Assembly (NCBI GenBank): GCA_039970095.1
Contig: JBDVMP010000082.1
Span: forward strand, 62,001 to 126,000
Origin: JAMZMI01 sp039970095
Lineage (GTDB): Bacteria; Bacteroidota; Bacteroidia; Cytophagales; Cyclobacteriaceae
Length of the DNA stretch: 64,000 nucleotides
Reading direction: 5' to 3'
Positions within the stretch are counted from its first letter, which is position 1. Each line of letters opens with the position of its first letter. The notes under the pieces were generated by a model. That model was not told where the DNA came from. It did no database searches and was given only the letters and a program-made list of their open reading frames with translations. Shown here piece after piece: positions 17,871 to 25,857 of this stretch. The translations under genes were made by a program, and so were the position numbers.

Positions 17871-19553
17871 TTAATAACCCGGATTTTGAGCCATTTCTGA
17901 GCCCGAATTAGCGTCTATCACTCGTTGAGGAATTGGCCAAAAATTATTGTAATCCTGAATTGTAGTGCCAGCAGACAGACCAGAAGTACCATAAGGTGAC
18001 GAATTATAAGTTCTAACCCTATCCACAAGACGTCCCATTCTTATAAGGGTACGCATCCTTGGCTCCTCTACAATTAGCTCTCTTGCCCGTTCATCAAGTA
18101 TAAAATCCTCTGTTACATCAGAACCGTTTATAGGAGAAGCGTTGGCTCTGGATCGTATAACGTTAATATCAGAAGCCGCTTCAGCCATCATTCCCTTCCT
18201 AAAATACGCTTCTGCTCTTAAAAGGTAGGTTTCGGCAACTCTCATTATGGTTATATCCTTACCAGAATTTCCGGTAGCAGGGCTATCATTCCTTGGAGCG
18301 CCTTCTATCTTTCTAAACCATGGATAATATGTAAACACCGTATCCAGTTTTTGAGATGTTAAAGTTCCATCGTCTTCGGTTACATACAAGTTTCCATCCG
18401 ATCCAATTGCCGTTTTAATTGGTTTTCCAAAGTATTCTGAATCGTTTGAGTTATTGTAATAAAATGTTCTTCTTATGTTATATTTAGAATTTCTAATGTC
18501 ATTCGGGTCCAAATTCCATATATCATACTTGGAATAGTTTGTTGGAGAGAGTACGCCAATTCCCCTTAATAGACTATCCACTGCAGAATTTTTAAATCCA
18601 TTAGGGGTTGTAATTATATCATACTGTGGCCCCCACCATCTTGGCTGTTGATTATACGCTGCACCCACAATGTATAATTCGATTTGCCAAGCCAATATCA
18701 CCTCACTATTCCCTTCAGATTTATTAATTTGACCGTATGCATGAATATCTGAATAAACATCGCCTGGCAGGGAACTTGCTGAACCAAATCGTTCTGTCAT
18801 TAGGTGATAATCTCCAGCCTCTTGACTAATTACTTTGGTTGCTGCGTTGATGGATTTATCATAGTATGAATTATCTTCTGTTAGCACCCCAAGAGATATG
18901 TAAACCTCGGTTAACAAGTGAAAGGCAGCTGCACGAGGAACTTTACCATCTTCCACGCTTATGTATAATAAATTAGATGCCGATTCTAAGTCTGAAGCAA
19001 CAAACTCCAATACTTCTTGCCTAGTCGCTCTCTCAAAATCAAATTTCGGAACTGTCAATCTAGAATCAATAATAGGGACGCCTCCAAACAAATTTGCTAA
19101 AGCATTGTAGACATAAGCTCTGAAAAATAGAGCCTGTCCTTTAACGTTAGCTCTTGCGTCATCAGTCATGTCTAAGTCAGGATTGTCTATACCCTCAAGC
19201 ACCAAATTTGCCCTAGGTATTACCTCCTCATAAGCCCAATCCCAAAATAGAGAAGGTTCACCTGAAGACGGGTTCAGCAAGGCATAGTCAGCAAATCCGC
19301 GACTATCAGCACGCCCCCAGCGTGCCACATCTGTGCCTAAATTCATATAATCAAAATTTGAACCTGCAACAAAATGCTCAAAGCGAGCTGCCTGGTACAC
19401 AGCGGTCAGCACCAAATTGAACCCAGATTCATCTACAAGCAAATTCTCAGGGCTGTATCTATCTAGCGGAACCTCATCCAAATAATCTTCTCCACATGAT
19501 ATGAGATTGACGCTTACTATTACAAGTACTATATTCTTTACAAAATTTTTCAT
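17871..19553 (-). CDS. susD-like: SusD/RagB-family outer-membrane glycan-binding lipoprotein
   Basis: The 560-residue protein starts MKNFVKNIVLVIVSVN and carries a lipobox with Cys20 (L-I-S-C-G-E-D-Y-L-D). The order of features is that of SusD: L-D-E-V-P-L-D-R-Y after the lipidated cysteine, an N-terminal helical TPR-like region with V-K-G-Q-A-L-F-F-R-A-Y-V-Y, A-A-A-F-H-L-L-T-E-V-Y, and the C-terminal block R-V-A-E-T-Y-L-L-R-A-E-A-Y-F-R-K-G, I-R-S-R-A-N-A, E-R-A-R-E-L and W-P-I-P. It caps the SusC transporter on the cell surface and hands over oligosaccharides. It follows the SusC gene by 10 bases, so the two are co-transcribed. Length fits the family. Confidence 0.96.
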   Translation of the reverse strand: MKNFVKNIVLVIVSVNLISCGEDYLDEVPLDRYSPENLLVDESGFNLVLTAVYQAARFEHFVAGSNFDYMNLGTDVARWGRADSRGFADYALLNPSSGEPSLFWDWAYEEVIPRANLVLEGIDNPDLDMTDDARANVKGQALFFRAYVYNALANLFGGVPIIDSRLTVPKFDFERATRQEVLEFVASDLESASNLLYISVEDGKVPRAAAFHLLTEVYISLGVLTEDNSYYDKSINAATKVISQEAGDYHLMTERFGSASSLPGDVYSDIHAYGQINKSEGNSEVILAWQIELYIVGAAYNQQPRWWGPQYDIITTPNGFKNSAVDSLLRGIGVLSPTNYSKYDIWNLDPNDIRNSKYNIRRTFYYNNSNDSEYFGKPIKTAIGSDGNLYVTEDDGTLTSQKLDTVFTYYPWFRKIEGAPRNDSPATGNSGKDITIMRVAETYLLRAEAYFRKGMMAEAASDINVIRSRANASPINGSDVTEDFILDERARELIVEEPRMRTLIRMGRLVDRVRTYNSSPYGTSGLSAGTTIQDYNNFWPIPQRVIDANSGSEMAQNPGY

Positions 19554-19563
19554 GCCTTTAGAT

Positions 19564-22500
19564 TTAGAGTTGAACCTTTAATCCTAGTGTATAAATTTTC
19601 ATCAATGGGCCATAATTTCCTGGGTCTCGAGCCCCTGCTCCATATTCAGAATCCCAACCTTGCCAATTCGTCCATGTAGCTAAATTTTTACCACTGGCAT
19701 ATATTTGAAAGTTATTTACATGCATCCTTTTTGCCACTTCCTCTGGGAAAGTATAGCTCAGAGATACATCCTGAAGTCTTGCATAAGTTCTGCTTTGATA
19801 AAACCCATAATTCAGTGGATTTCTATAGTTTATCGCGGGATGAGAGTTAATTGGATTTTCTGGTGTCCAATAAGGAACATTCAAATAGTTAGCAATATCA
19901 TAAAAATTTGTCCCCGGATTGAGCGAAGAGTTTGGGCTATACCCACCATTTCTATAGGTAAAAACCACCATTAAACTAAGTCCTTTGAAGGAAAAAGTAT
20001 TAGTATACCCCAATGTATATTTAGGGCGATTGTTATGCAGCACTGTGCGATCATCAGGAGTAATTACTCCGTCGGGAACTCCTTCTGGTCCACTAATATC
20101 TTTAAATCGAATATCTCCAGGTTTAGCACCTGTTATAAGGGAAAAGTCATCTCCTTCTTGATAAATACCATCAAACACATAATCAAAGTTGGAACCCAAT
20201 GATTTTCCTATGAACCACTTACTGGCAATATCATCATCTTCAATTCCATCACCGTCTAAATCTTGCCCGGTCAATTTGAGTATTTCATTTTTATTGTGAG
20301 TAAAGGCAAAATCCGAAGACCATATAAATCCCCCTGAACTGACGTTAATCGTATTCAGACTAATCTCAACCCCAGTATTACCAACCTCTCCCACATTTCT
20401 TAAGAATTGGTCAAAGCCATTCGTGTTTGGAATGGATTGCTTTAGAAGCAAATCTTTGGTTGTACTTTTATAAATATCAATAGACCCATTGATTCTTTGA
20501 GATAATACAGAAAAGTCAACTGCCAAGTTGGTACTTGTGGTAGACTCCCATCCAAGGTTAGGGTTTGCCATAGAAGTAATATATTGACCCACTGCTGTGT
20601 TGGATCCGAATACATAGTATGTATCGGCCATATTGCTAAGCGAAGAGTATCGACCTATTCCTCTATTCCCATTTTTTCCCCAGGACAATCGGATTTTGAT
20701 TCTATCAACTACACGGATATTTGACATGAATTCCTCGTTACTCAGATTCCAACTAGCACCTACGGCGGGGAATAAACCAAATTTATTTCCAGCTCCGAAG
20801 GCAGAATACCCATCTCGTCTTACACTAGCATCTATTATATATTTCTCATTAAAAATATACCCCAAACGCCCCATTGAAGAGATCTGTTGATCTTTACCAG
20901 CACCTGTATTTATTGTGTAGGCTTCACCCAACTCGAGAGAATTCCAACCCAATGCATCATTGCCAATATTCTTACTGCTAATGTCAGAAAACTCATCTTC
21001 TGACTCATATACCCCATACATTAACGTAGCGTTGAGCGTATGTTTTCCAAAAAGTCTTGAATACCGTATAATATTTTCAAGAGTAATATTATTGCTATTG
21101 AAATAATATTTACTTCCTGACCCTAAATTTGAGAAGCCCCCTCTATCATATGACGGATTATAACTAAAATCATGATTTTCATTTTTTGTGTAGCCAAAAT
21201 TCAACCTATAAGTCAACCCTTTTAGAGGTAACTGAACGTCAGCATATGCATTTACAAAAAGAGTTTTGTATTTGCGGTCCATTTTATTCCATTCATTCCC
21301 AAATATTGGATTTGGCACTAAGCCCAAATCCATTGGTTGCTTAATAGGCACTCCATCTTCGTAAAACAGACTTGCATATGGGCTCATGTAAGACGTAAAA
21401 AGAAGATTTGCCCTATTTCCTCCTTCATCCTTCAATGAGTATCCTGAGTTTAATCCAATTGTCAACCATTTTGTAGCTGCTAAATCAAGATTTACTCTTC
21501 CAGAAATTCTTTTAAAATTATCTCCAGCAACCGGCGAATGAGAATCCAGATAAGCGGTTGACACTCGATAGGTCAAATCCTCAGATGTTCCTCCGACACT
21601 TATTTCGGTGTTGAAAATGGGAGCTTTTTGGCTAATTGCATCGAAGGGATCAATACTCTTACCCGCATCAATATTTTCCTGCTCTATAGGTTGAAATGGG
21701 AGAGATCCTCCATCTGCCGCTTCGGCGTCCAGGCGATGCTCCAAATATTCTTTAGCATTTAAATAATCCGGCAAATGGGCATAATCTGCGAATCCATAGT
21801 ATGAATTCACAGACACAGTTGGCTTCATTGAGGTCCCTTTCTTGGTTGTAAGCTCAATAACACCATTTGCTGCTAATGAACCGTAAACCGCTGTTGAGCT
21901 AGCGTCCTTTAAGATATGAATTGACTCTATATCTCCGGGATTGATGTCCGAAAGTTTACCACCTCTATAAATAATGCCATCCAAAACAATTAGCGGATCA
22001 TTGCTTGCCGAAATTGAGTTCGTGCCCCTAATATTTATGATCGGTTCTGCACCTGGCCTTCCGGTATCTGTTACAGTTACTCCAGCAATGGTACCACGCA
22101 TACTTTGAGCCAGATTAATGTTTGGCAAAGCCTCAGTCTTTTTTAAATCAACCGTTGCAATAGCACCAGTCAAGTCTTTCTTCTTGGCGGTTCCGTATCC
22201 AATAACTACAACCTCTTCCAAGCTTTCAAAATCCGGTTCTAGGGATATATTGATTTGAGTCATGCCCGAAACAGAAATTTCTTTAGACTTATATCCCACA
22301 AAAGAAATAAGTATTGTCGCCCCCTCCGAAACAGAAAATGAAAACTTACCCTCAACATCTGTAATGGTACCATTTGTAGTTCCTTTTTCTAATACAGTAG
22401 CACCCGGCAAAGGATCGCCATTTTCATCGGTGATTGCCCCTGAGATCATTGAATCAACTGTCTCAATTGATTCGGTAATACGTTCAATTCCTTTCTGCTT

Positions 22501-22863
22501 TTTGACAATGTAAATGTTATCATTGATTCGCCGAAAAGAGAGATCAGTCTGCATACAAATATTTAAGAGTAGGTCTCCCAAAGAGATTTCCTTGGTGTCC
22601 AAACTCAATACATATGAAGAAGATTTTAATTGCTTGTCTCGAAATGAAAAGTGGAAATCAGTTGAACTCTCAATCGACCCTAAAACATCTTCCAATTTGG
22701 AAGGGGCTTTCAAGTCAAGGGTTATCTCTATTTCGTTTACTCTTTTATTCTGCGCCCCGCTATTGAATGCAAATGCCATTGTATAGACAGATATCTGTAT
22801 AACTATGCCATATATGCACCATTTGGACATTTTAATCAGTATTTTATGTAAATTTGATTCCAT
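19564..22863 (-). CDS. susC-like: SusC/RagA-family TonB-dependent oligosaccharide transporter with STN domain
   Basis: The 1099-residue protein is started at the ATG at 22863. After a signal peptide it has a secretin/TonB short N-terminal (STN) domain (about 45-120), a carboxypeptidase-regulatory-like beta-sandwich (about 138-215; P-L-P-G-A-T-V-L-E-K-G-T), a TonB box region before the plug (E-E-V-V-V-I-G-Y-G-T-A-K-K-K-D-L-T-G-A), the plug (N-I-R-G-T-N-S-I, L-I-V-L-D-G-I, I-L-K-D-A-S-S-T-A-V-Y-G-S) and a 22-strand barrel ending Y-T-L-G-L-K-V-Q-L. It imports oligosaccharides released by the secreted enzymes. The STN domain is the known docking part for FecR anti-sigma factors, which fits the FecR and ECF sigma genes directly upstream: substrate uptake should switch on the locus. 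Confidence 0.97.
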   Translation of the reverse strand: MESNLHKILIKMSKWCIYGIVIQISVYTMAFAFNSGAQNKRVNEIEITLDLKAPSKLEDVLGSIESSTDFHFSFRDKQLKSSSYVLSLDTKEISLGDLLLNICMQTDLSFRRINDNIYIVKKQKGIERITESIETVDSMISGAITDENGDPLPGATVLEKGTTNGTITDVEGKFSFSVSEGATILISFVGYKSKEISVSGMTQINISLEPDFESLEEVVVIGYGTAKKKDLTGAIATVDLKKTEALPNINLAQSMRGTIAGVTVTDTGRPGAEPIINIRGTNSISASNDPLIVLDGIIYRGGKLSDINPGDIESIHILKDASSTAVYGSLAANGVIELTTKKGTSMKPTVSVNSYYGFADYAHLPDYLNAKEYLEHRLDAEAADGGSLPFQPIEQENIDAGKSIDPFDAISQKAPIFNTEISVGGTSEDLTYRVSTAYLDSHSPVAGDNFKRISGRVNLDLAATKWLTIGLNSGYSLKDEGGNRANLLFTSYMSPYASLFYEDGVPIKQPMDLGLVPNPIFGNEWNKMDRKYKTLFVNAYADVQLPLKGLTYRLNFGYTKNENHDFSYNPSYDRGGFSNLGSGSKYYFNSNNITLENIIRYSRLFGKHTLNATLMYGVYESEDEFSDISSKNIGNDALGWNSLELGEAYTINTGAGKDQQISSMGRLGYIFNEKYIIDASVRRDGYSAFGAGNKFGLFPAVGASWNLSNEEFMSNIRVVDRIKIRLSWGKNGNRGIGRYSSLSNMADTYYVFGSNTAVGQYITSMANPNLGWESTTSTNLAVDFSVLSQRINGSIDIYKSTTKDLLLKQSIPNTNGFDQFLRNVGEVGNTGVEISLNTINVSSGGFIWSSDFAFTHNKNEILKLTGQDLDGDGIEDDDIASKWFIGKSLGSNFDYVFDGIYQEGDDFSLITGAKPGDIRFKDISGPEGVPDGVITPDDRTVLHNNRPKYTLGYTNTFSFKGLSLMVVFTYRNGGYSPNSSLNPGTNFYDIANYLNVPYWTPENPINSHPAINYRNPLNYGFYQSRTYARLQDVSLSYTFPEEVAKRMHVNNFQIYASGKNLATWTNWQGWDSEYGAGARDPGNYGPLMKIYTLGLKVQL

Positions 22864-23000
22864 AAAAATGTTGTTTTTGGTAAACAATTATCGAAAACTT
22901 CAGCCCACATTTCCTGAACAGTTTCGCAGACAGAGCAGGGATTGTGGGTTTTTTTAATAGGGTATTACTCAGGTTTCTCTTTTTTTCATATGCATCATGT

Positions 23001-23993
23001 TTAGGTTGCGATTTTATTTAGGGTTACTTTTTTTCCTTCTATTTTGAACTCAAAGTGGTATATGTATGACAGTCCCTGGAGTACCTGATTAAGCGGTTCA
23101 TTGCGGAATTCTCCAGTAAACGGCCCCATAGGTTTGAAATCTCCTGCTGCCTCAATATCAACGCCATACCAACGCTCCAACTCAACTACCATATTATCAA
23201 ATGTTATACTCTTAAAGTAGATGATTCTGTCTTTCCACCCGAAGGATTGTAGTCGATCTACCCTGGTGGTCGTCAGGCTATTTTCTGAAGGTAGGTAGAT
23301 AGCCATTTGATCGGGTTCCAATACCACCTCCTCACCAGAAGGGATGCTGTATGAAACCCGACCAGTAGCAACAGAAACGAGAACAATACTATCTTCGGGA
23401 TATGACCTTATATTAAATGTGGTACCTAAAACACGTACCTGATCGCCGCTCATCTTAACAAAAAACGGTTTTTCAGGATTATGTTCCACCTCGAAAAATG
23501 CCTCTCCTTTTAAGGAAACTTCCCGAGAATTTCCAACAAATTGTTCGGGGAATGAAATCTGGCTGCCTGAATTTAGGGTTACTTTAGATCCGTCAGGCAA
23601 CTTTGTTGTTATTCGCTGACCTGGATATGCTACTTTATAAATTGTTCCTATGGCTATAGAACCCTGACGAGGATTTGTCCCAAAGTTGAGTTGAAAGGCA
23701 ACAAAAACAAATGCTGATACAATAAATAATACTGCTGCTACTTTGAGGAAGGTTGTTATTCGCCCTTTAGTCTCCCTAGTGGAAGAAGATGAATGTACCA
23801 GTCTTTTCCTCTTAAGTTCCTGCCACACCAACTCCTCTAGTTCCTCAGCTTCATAGTTAATATTAGAATAAAACGACTTAAGGTTATTTAAAGTGGTTTT
23901 GTTGAGATCACTTTTTTCAAGCCATTGACGCAGTTCTTGCCACTCCTCCTTACTGAGTTCGTTATTAAGATATTTAACTATGAGGTGTTCCAT
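23001..23993 (-). CDS. fecR-like: FecR-family transmembrane anti-sigma factor
   Basis: The 330-residue protein has a cytoplasmic N-terminal helical part (about 1-80; W-Q-E-L-R-Q-W-L), one membrane span (about 82-103), the periplasmic FecR domain (about 120-220; L-P-D-G-S-K-V-T-L-N-S-G-S, V-S-L-K-G-E-A-F-F-E-V, V-L-G-T-T-F-N-I-R) and a C-terminal DUF4974-type STN-like fold (about 257-325; F-D-N-M-V-V-E-L-E-R-W-Y). It relays the SusC signal to the ECF sigma factor encoded 134 bases upstream. Length and order are normal for Bacteroidota. Confidence 0.95.
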   Translation of the reverse strand: MEHLIVKYLNNELSKEEWQELRQWLEKSDLNKTTLNNLKSFYSNINYEAEELEELVWQELKRKRLVHSSSSTRETKGRITTFLKVAAVLFIVSAFVFVAFQLNFGTNPRQGSIAIGTIYKVAYPGQRITTKLPDGSKVTLNSGSQISFPEQFVGNSREVSLKGEAFFEVEHNPEKPFFVKMSGDQVRVLGTTFNIRSYPEDSIVLVSVATGRVSYSIPSGEEVVLEPDQMAIYLPSENSLTTTRVDRLQSFGWKDRIIYFKSITFDNMVVELERWYGVDIEAAGDFKPMGPFTGEFRNEPLNQVLQGLSYIYHFEFKIEGKKVTLNKIAT

Positions 23994-24127
23994 ATATGCT
24001 ACGCCAAGTTTTGCGATACATATAAAGGAGTCATTTGAGGATTAAAAGGCGCTCAGTGAGTGAAATATTTATAATATTCACACAGAAGACGGATGATTAA
24101 CACCATCTGATCTAAAAAAAACAATAA

Positions 24128-24769
24128 TTAATTGATGAAATCGTAATTAATAAAACCAAGAGCAAGAAGATACTGGCTAATCAGTCTGATATCAGGTAAA
24201 TGTACACCTTCACTATCATGGTAATATTTCAGAATTCCTGCTTTTAACTTGATCTGGGCTTTTCTCTTTTGACTCTTAACCGTGACAACAGAAATGCCAA
24301 GTTCTTCTGCAATTTCGGCATTCTTGAGTCCTCGCTCTCTAAAAAGTCTAAAAATGAGTTGGCATTGCTCCGGTAGCTCTGAAATGATCTTCTCAAGTGC
24401 AGCTAACAATTCTTTTTCCAGTAGAAGCTCTTCAGGGTTTATATAATCAATAGACTCATATTTAGCATCTATTGCTTCCATTGTTTGGATATGACTTGAT
24501 TTTTTTAACGATTGAAGCGATTGATTTCTTACAGAAACAAATAGATAAACCTCTAAATCGTCAATTTCATAAAGATTGGCTTTATTCTTCCATAGACCGT
24601 AAAAGAGATCTGACACTATATCCTTAGCCAAACTCTGGGAATCCACAATTGCTTTAGCATATGCATAAAGCCTCTTGAAATATTCCCGATACACTTTTTC
24701 GAAATAGGCCTCCTGATCCAAATCTGAGTGGATGTGTGAATTTTGTATTTTGTGAATTTTTTGAGCCAT
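24128..24769 (-). CDS. ECF (sigma-70 family) sigma factor of the polysaccharide locus
   Basis: The 213-residue protein contains sigma region 2 (about 22-90; Y-F-K-R-L-Y-A-Y-A, A-K-D-I-V-S-D-L-F-Y-G-L-W) and region 4 (about 130-185; L-P-E-Q-C-Q-L-I-F-R-L, A-E-I-A-E-E-L-G-I-S, V-T-V-K-S-Q-K-R-K-A). It belongs to the FecI-like ECF group partnered with FecR and STN-bearing SusC proteins. A tail of about 25 residues after region 4 is unremarkable. It is the first gene of the locus; its upstream region carries a tandem 10-base repeat described separately. Confidence 0.95.
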   Translation of the reverse strand: MAQKIHKIQNSHIHSDLDQEAYFEKVYREYFKRLYAYAKAIVDSQSLAKDIVSDLFYGLWKNKANLYEIDDLEVYLFVSVRNQSLQSLKKSSHIQTMEAIDAKYESIDYINPEELLLEKELLAALEKIISELPEQCQLIFRLFRERGLKNAEIAEELGISVVTVKSQKRKAQIKLKAGILKYYHDSEGVHLPDIRLISQYLLALGFINYDFIN

Positions 24770-24850
24770 TTTTTCGAAAAAGACAAGACGTCAGGCTTAT
24801 TTCAAAGCACAAATTAAGAAAAATGAAATGGAATAGCATCAGAATTGATC

Positions 24851-24870
24851 AAAAGTTAGCAAAAGTTAGC
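24851..24870. repeat. Tandem 10-mer upstream of the ECF sigma gene
   Basis: AAAAGTTAGC occurs twice head to tail, reading GCTAACTTTT on the minus strand 82-101 bases before the sigma start. The same 10-mer occurs at 49863-49872, 21-30 bases before the second ECF sigma gene. It may be a promoter -7 type element (TAnnTTTG-like) or an operator; this is inference. Confidence 0.4.
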
Positions 24871-25106
24871 AAAACTTATGAGTGGAAAAGCATGCCCTTA
24901 AGAAGAATGAATAATCTTACGTTGTTTGTGGGATTTCTGAATTAAAGACAAACAATTAACATCGATTTTTTTAATAAAAACGACCGAGTTCGAAAGCCAA
25001 ATGGGATGAAATAATATCAAATCTCGCGGTTAACAGTTCGGTTAACACCCCGCAATGAATTAATGTAACTAATTGATATACAATGTGTTAAAATGAAGGT
25101 TCTAGT

Positions 25107-25120
25107 TCCTCCGGCTCCAC
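25107..25120 (+). repeat. tRNA/tmRNA 3'-end-like 14-mer, copy 1
   Basis: The sequence TCCTCCGGCTCCAC looks like the 3' strand of an acceptor stem plus discriminator bases, and the preceding GAAGG-TTCTAGT-TCCTC resembles a T-arm. No matching 5' half (GGAGCC) is seen upstream, so this is a fragment and not a gene. A hairpin terminator follows at 25128. Confidence 0.6.
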
Positions 25121-25127
25121 AAAATGT

Positions 25128-25153
25128 AAAGCTCACCTTTTGGGGTGGGCTTT
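25128..25153 (+). terminator. Rho-independent terminator after copy 1
   Basis: A 10-bp stem (AAAGCTCACC against GGTGGGCTTT, one G-U pair) with a short loop is followed by TTTTT. It would end a plus-strand transcript whose visible remainder is only the tRNA-like fragment just before it. Confidence 0.75.
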
Positions 25154-25246
25154 TTCATTTTATAGAAACTGGGTTCGAACCTGAGTAGAGGGTTTGAAAC
25201 CGAAGGTTCACGAGGGCTGGCGCGCATGATAGCGGGTACGAGTAAC

Positions 25247-25260
25247 TCCTCCGGCTCCAC
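25247..25260 (+). repeat. tRNA/tmRNA 3'-end-like 14-mer, copy 2
   Basis: An identical TCCTCCGGCTCCAC begins exactly 140 bases after copy 1. Between the copies lies a stretch containing the T-loop-like palindrome GGTTCGAACC at about 25172. A second hairpin (about 25268-25301, with GTTTTC/GAAAAC and CGCC/GGCG stems, then TTTTT) follows this copy. The pair resembles duplicated attachment-site or tRNA-tail remnants. Confidence 0.6.
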
Positions 25261-25267
25261 CTTCGCC

Positions 25268-25308
25268 CGCCAAAGTTTTCATTTTTCGAAAACGAAGGCG
25301 GACTTTTT
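25268..25308 (+). terminator. Hairpin with T-run after copy 2
   Basis: CGCC...GTTTTC pairs with GAAAAC...GGCG across an AT-rich loop, and CTTTTT follows. It mirrors the terminator after copy 1 in position but not in sequence. Confidence 0.55.
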
Positions 25309-25432
25309 CATGTACTCAATGCTAATTGATAAACTATTCTTCGGCGTGCTACGGAGGAGAAACTCCACTTTTCGCAATACTTCCTCAGAATCCAATCTTG
25401 TGGAACACAAAATTCTTAATTACCTTTTGTGA

Positions 25433-25669
25433 ATGTGGACGGTTTACATTCTTAAATGTGCTGATAATAGTTATTATACTGGCTGTACGTCTAATCTGGA
25501 AGAGCGCTTAAAGCGACATTCAGACGGTCATGTAAGTTACACCAAATCAAGACTACCCACCGAGGTTGTTGTCACCACTATTTTCCCAGACAAGTACAAG
25601 GCTTATGCATTTGAAAAATACCTAAAGTCAGGATCGGGCAGAGCATTTTCTAAGCGGCATTTTTTATGA
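25433..25669 (+). CDS. Small GIY-YIG domain nuclease-like protein
   Basis: The 78-residue protein is a minimal GIY-YIG domain: V-Y-I-L-K-C with Y-Y-T-G-C-T in place of the GIY and YIG strands, R-L-K-R-H, Y-T-K-S-R-L-P, and the C-terminal F-E-K-Y-L-K-S-G-S-G-R-A-F. Length matches the UvrC-like stand-alone GIY-YIG proteins (UPF0213 type) common in Bacteroidota. It is the only plus-strand gene in a minus-strand region and sits just after the two tRNA-tail-like repeats, which suggests a mobile or homing-type element. Catalytic Arg and Glu positions appear present. Whether it cuts DNA is unknown. Confidence 0.8.
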   Translation: MWTVYILKCADNSYYTGCTSNLEERLKRHSDGHVSYTKSRLPTEVVVTTIFPDKYKAYAFEKYLKSGSGRAFSKRHFL

Positions 25670-25799
25670 TTTACTCATCCGCTTTTTCATTTCGACTCAG
25701 GGAACTTGCCCTAAAGGCTAACCAGGCCTTTCCGACTTGTCGATAAATTGATCCTGCGGATCAATTATTTATGCTCCACCCTCTCCGGGGCTACATAAA
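25670..25799. other. Non-coding stretch after the GIY-YIG gene
   Basis: No gene is supported here. The only structure is a small inverted repeat TTGATC-ctgcg-GATCAA at about 25748-25764 and a terminator beyond it. The stretch may be the trailing part of the element that carries the GIY-YIG gene. Confidence 0.4.
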
Positions 25800-25828
25800 A
25801 AAAGAGTGACCCTATGAGCCACTCTTTT
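25800..25828 (-). terminator. Bidirectional terminator
   Basis: A 9-bp perfect stem AAAAGAGTG/CACTCTTTT encloses an 11-base loop, about 30 bases past the stop of the minus-strand T9SS protein. A-rich and T-rich flanks allow it to serve both directions. Confidence 0.85.
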
Positions 25829-25857
25829 ATAAATTGAATTATTAGCTGGTCGAAACC

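Noticed and set aside
19705..19974. Plus-strand open frames inside the SusC, SusD and adhesin genes
   Set aside because: They lie opposite strongly coding frames, lack recognisable domains and have no start signals; they are shadows.
1..24769. Starch utilisation locus
   Set aside because: No GH13, GH31 or GH97 gene is present; the beta-helix, GH2 and CBM3-like content points elsewhere despite the SusCD naming.
25072..25260. Complete tRNA or tmRNA gene
   Set aside because: Only T-arm-like and acceptor-3'-like parts are visible. There is no matching 5' acceptor strand, anticodon arm or tmRNA tag frame upstream.
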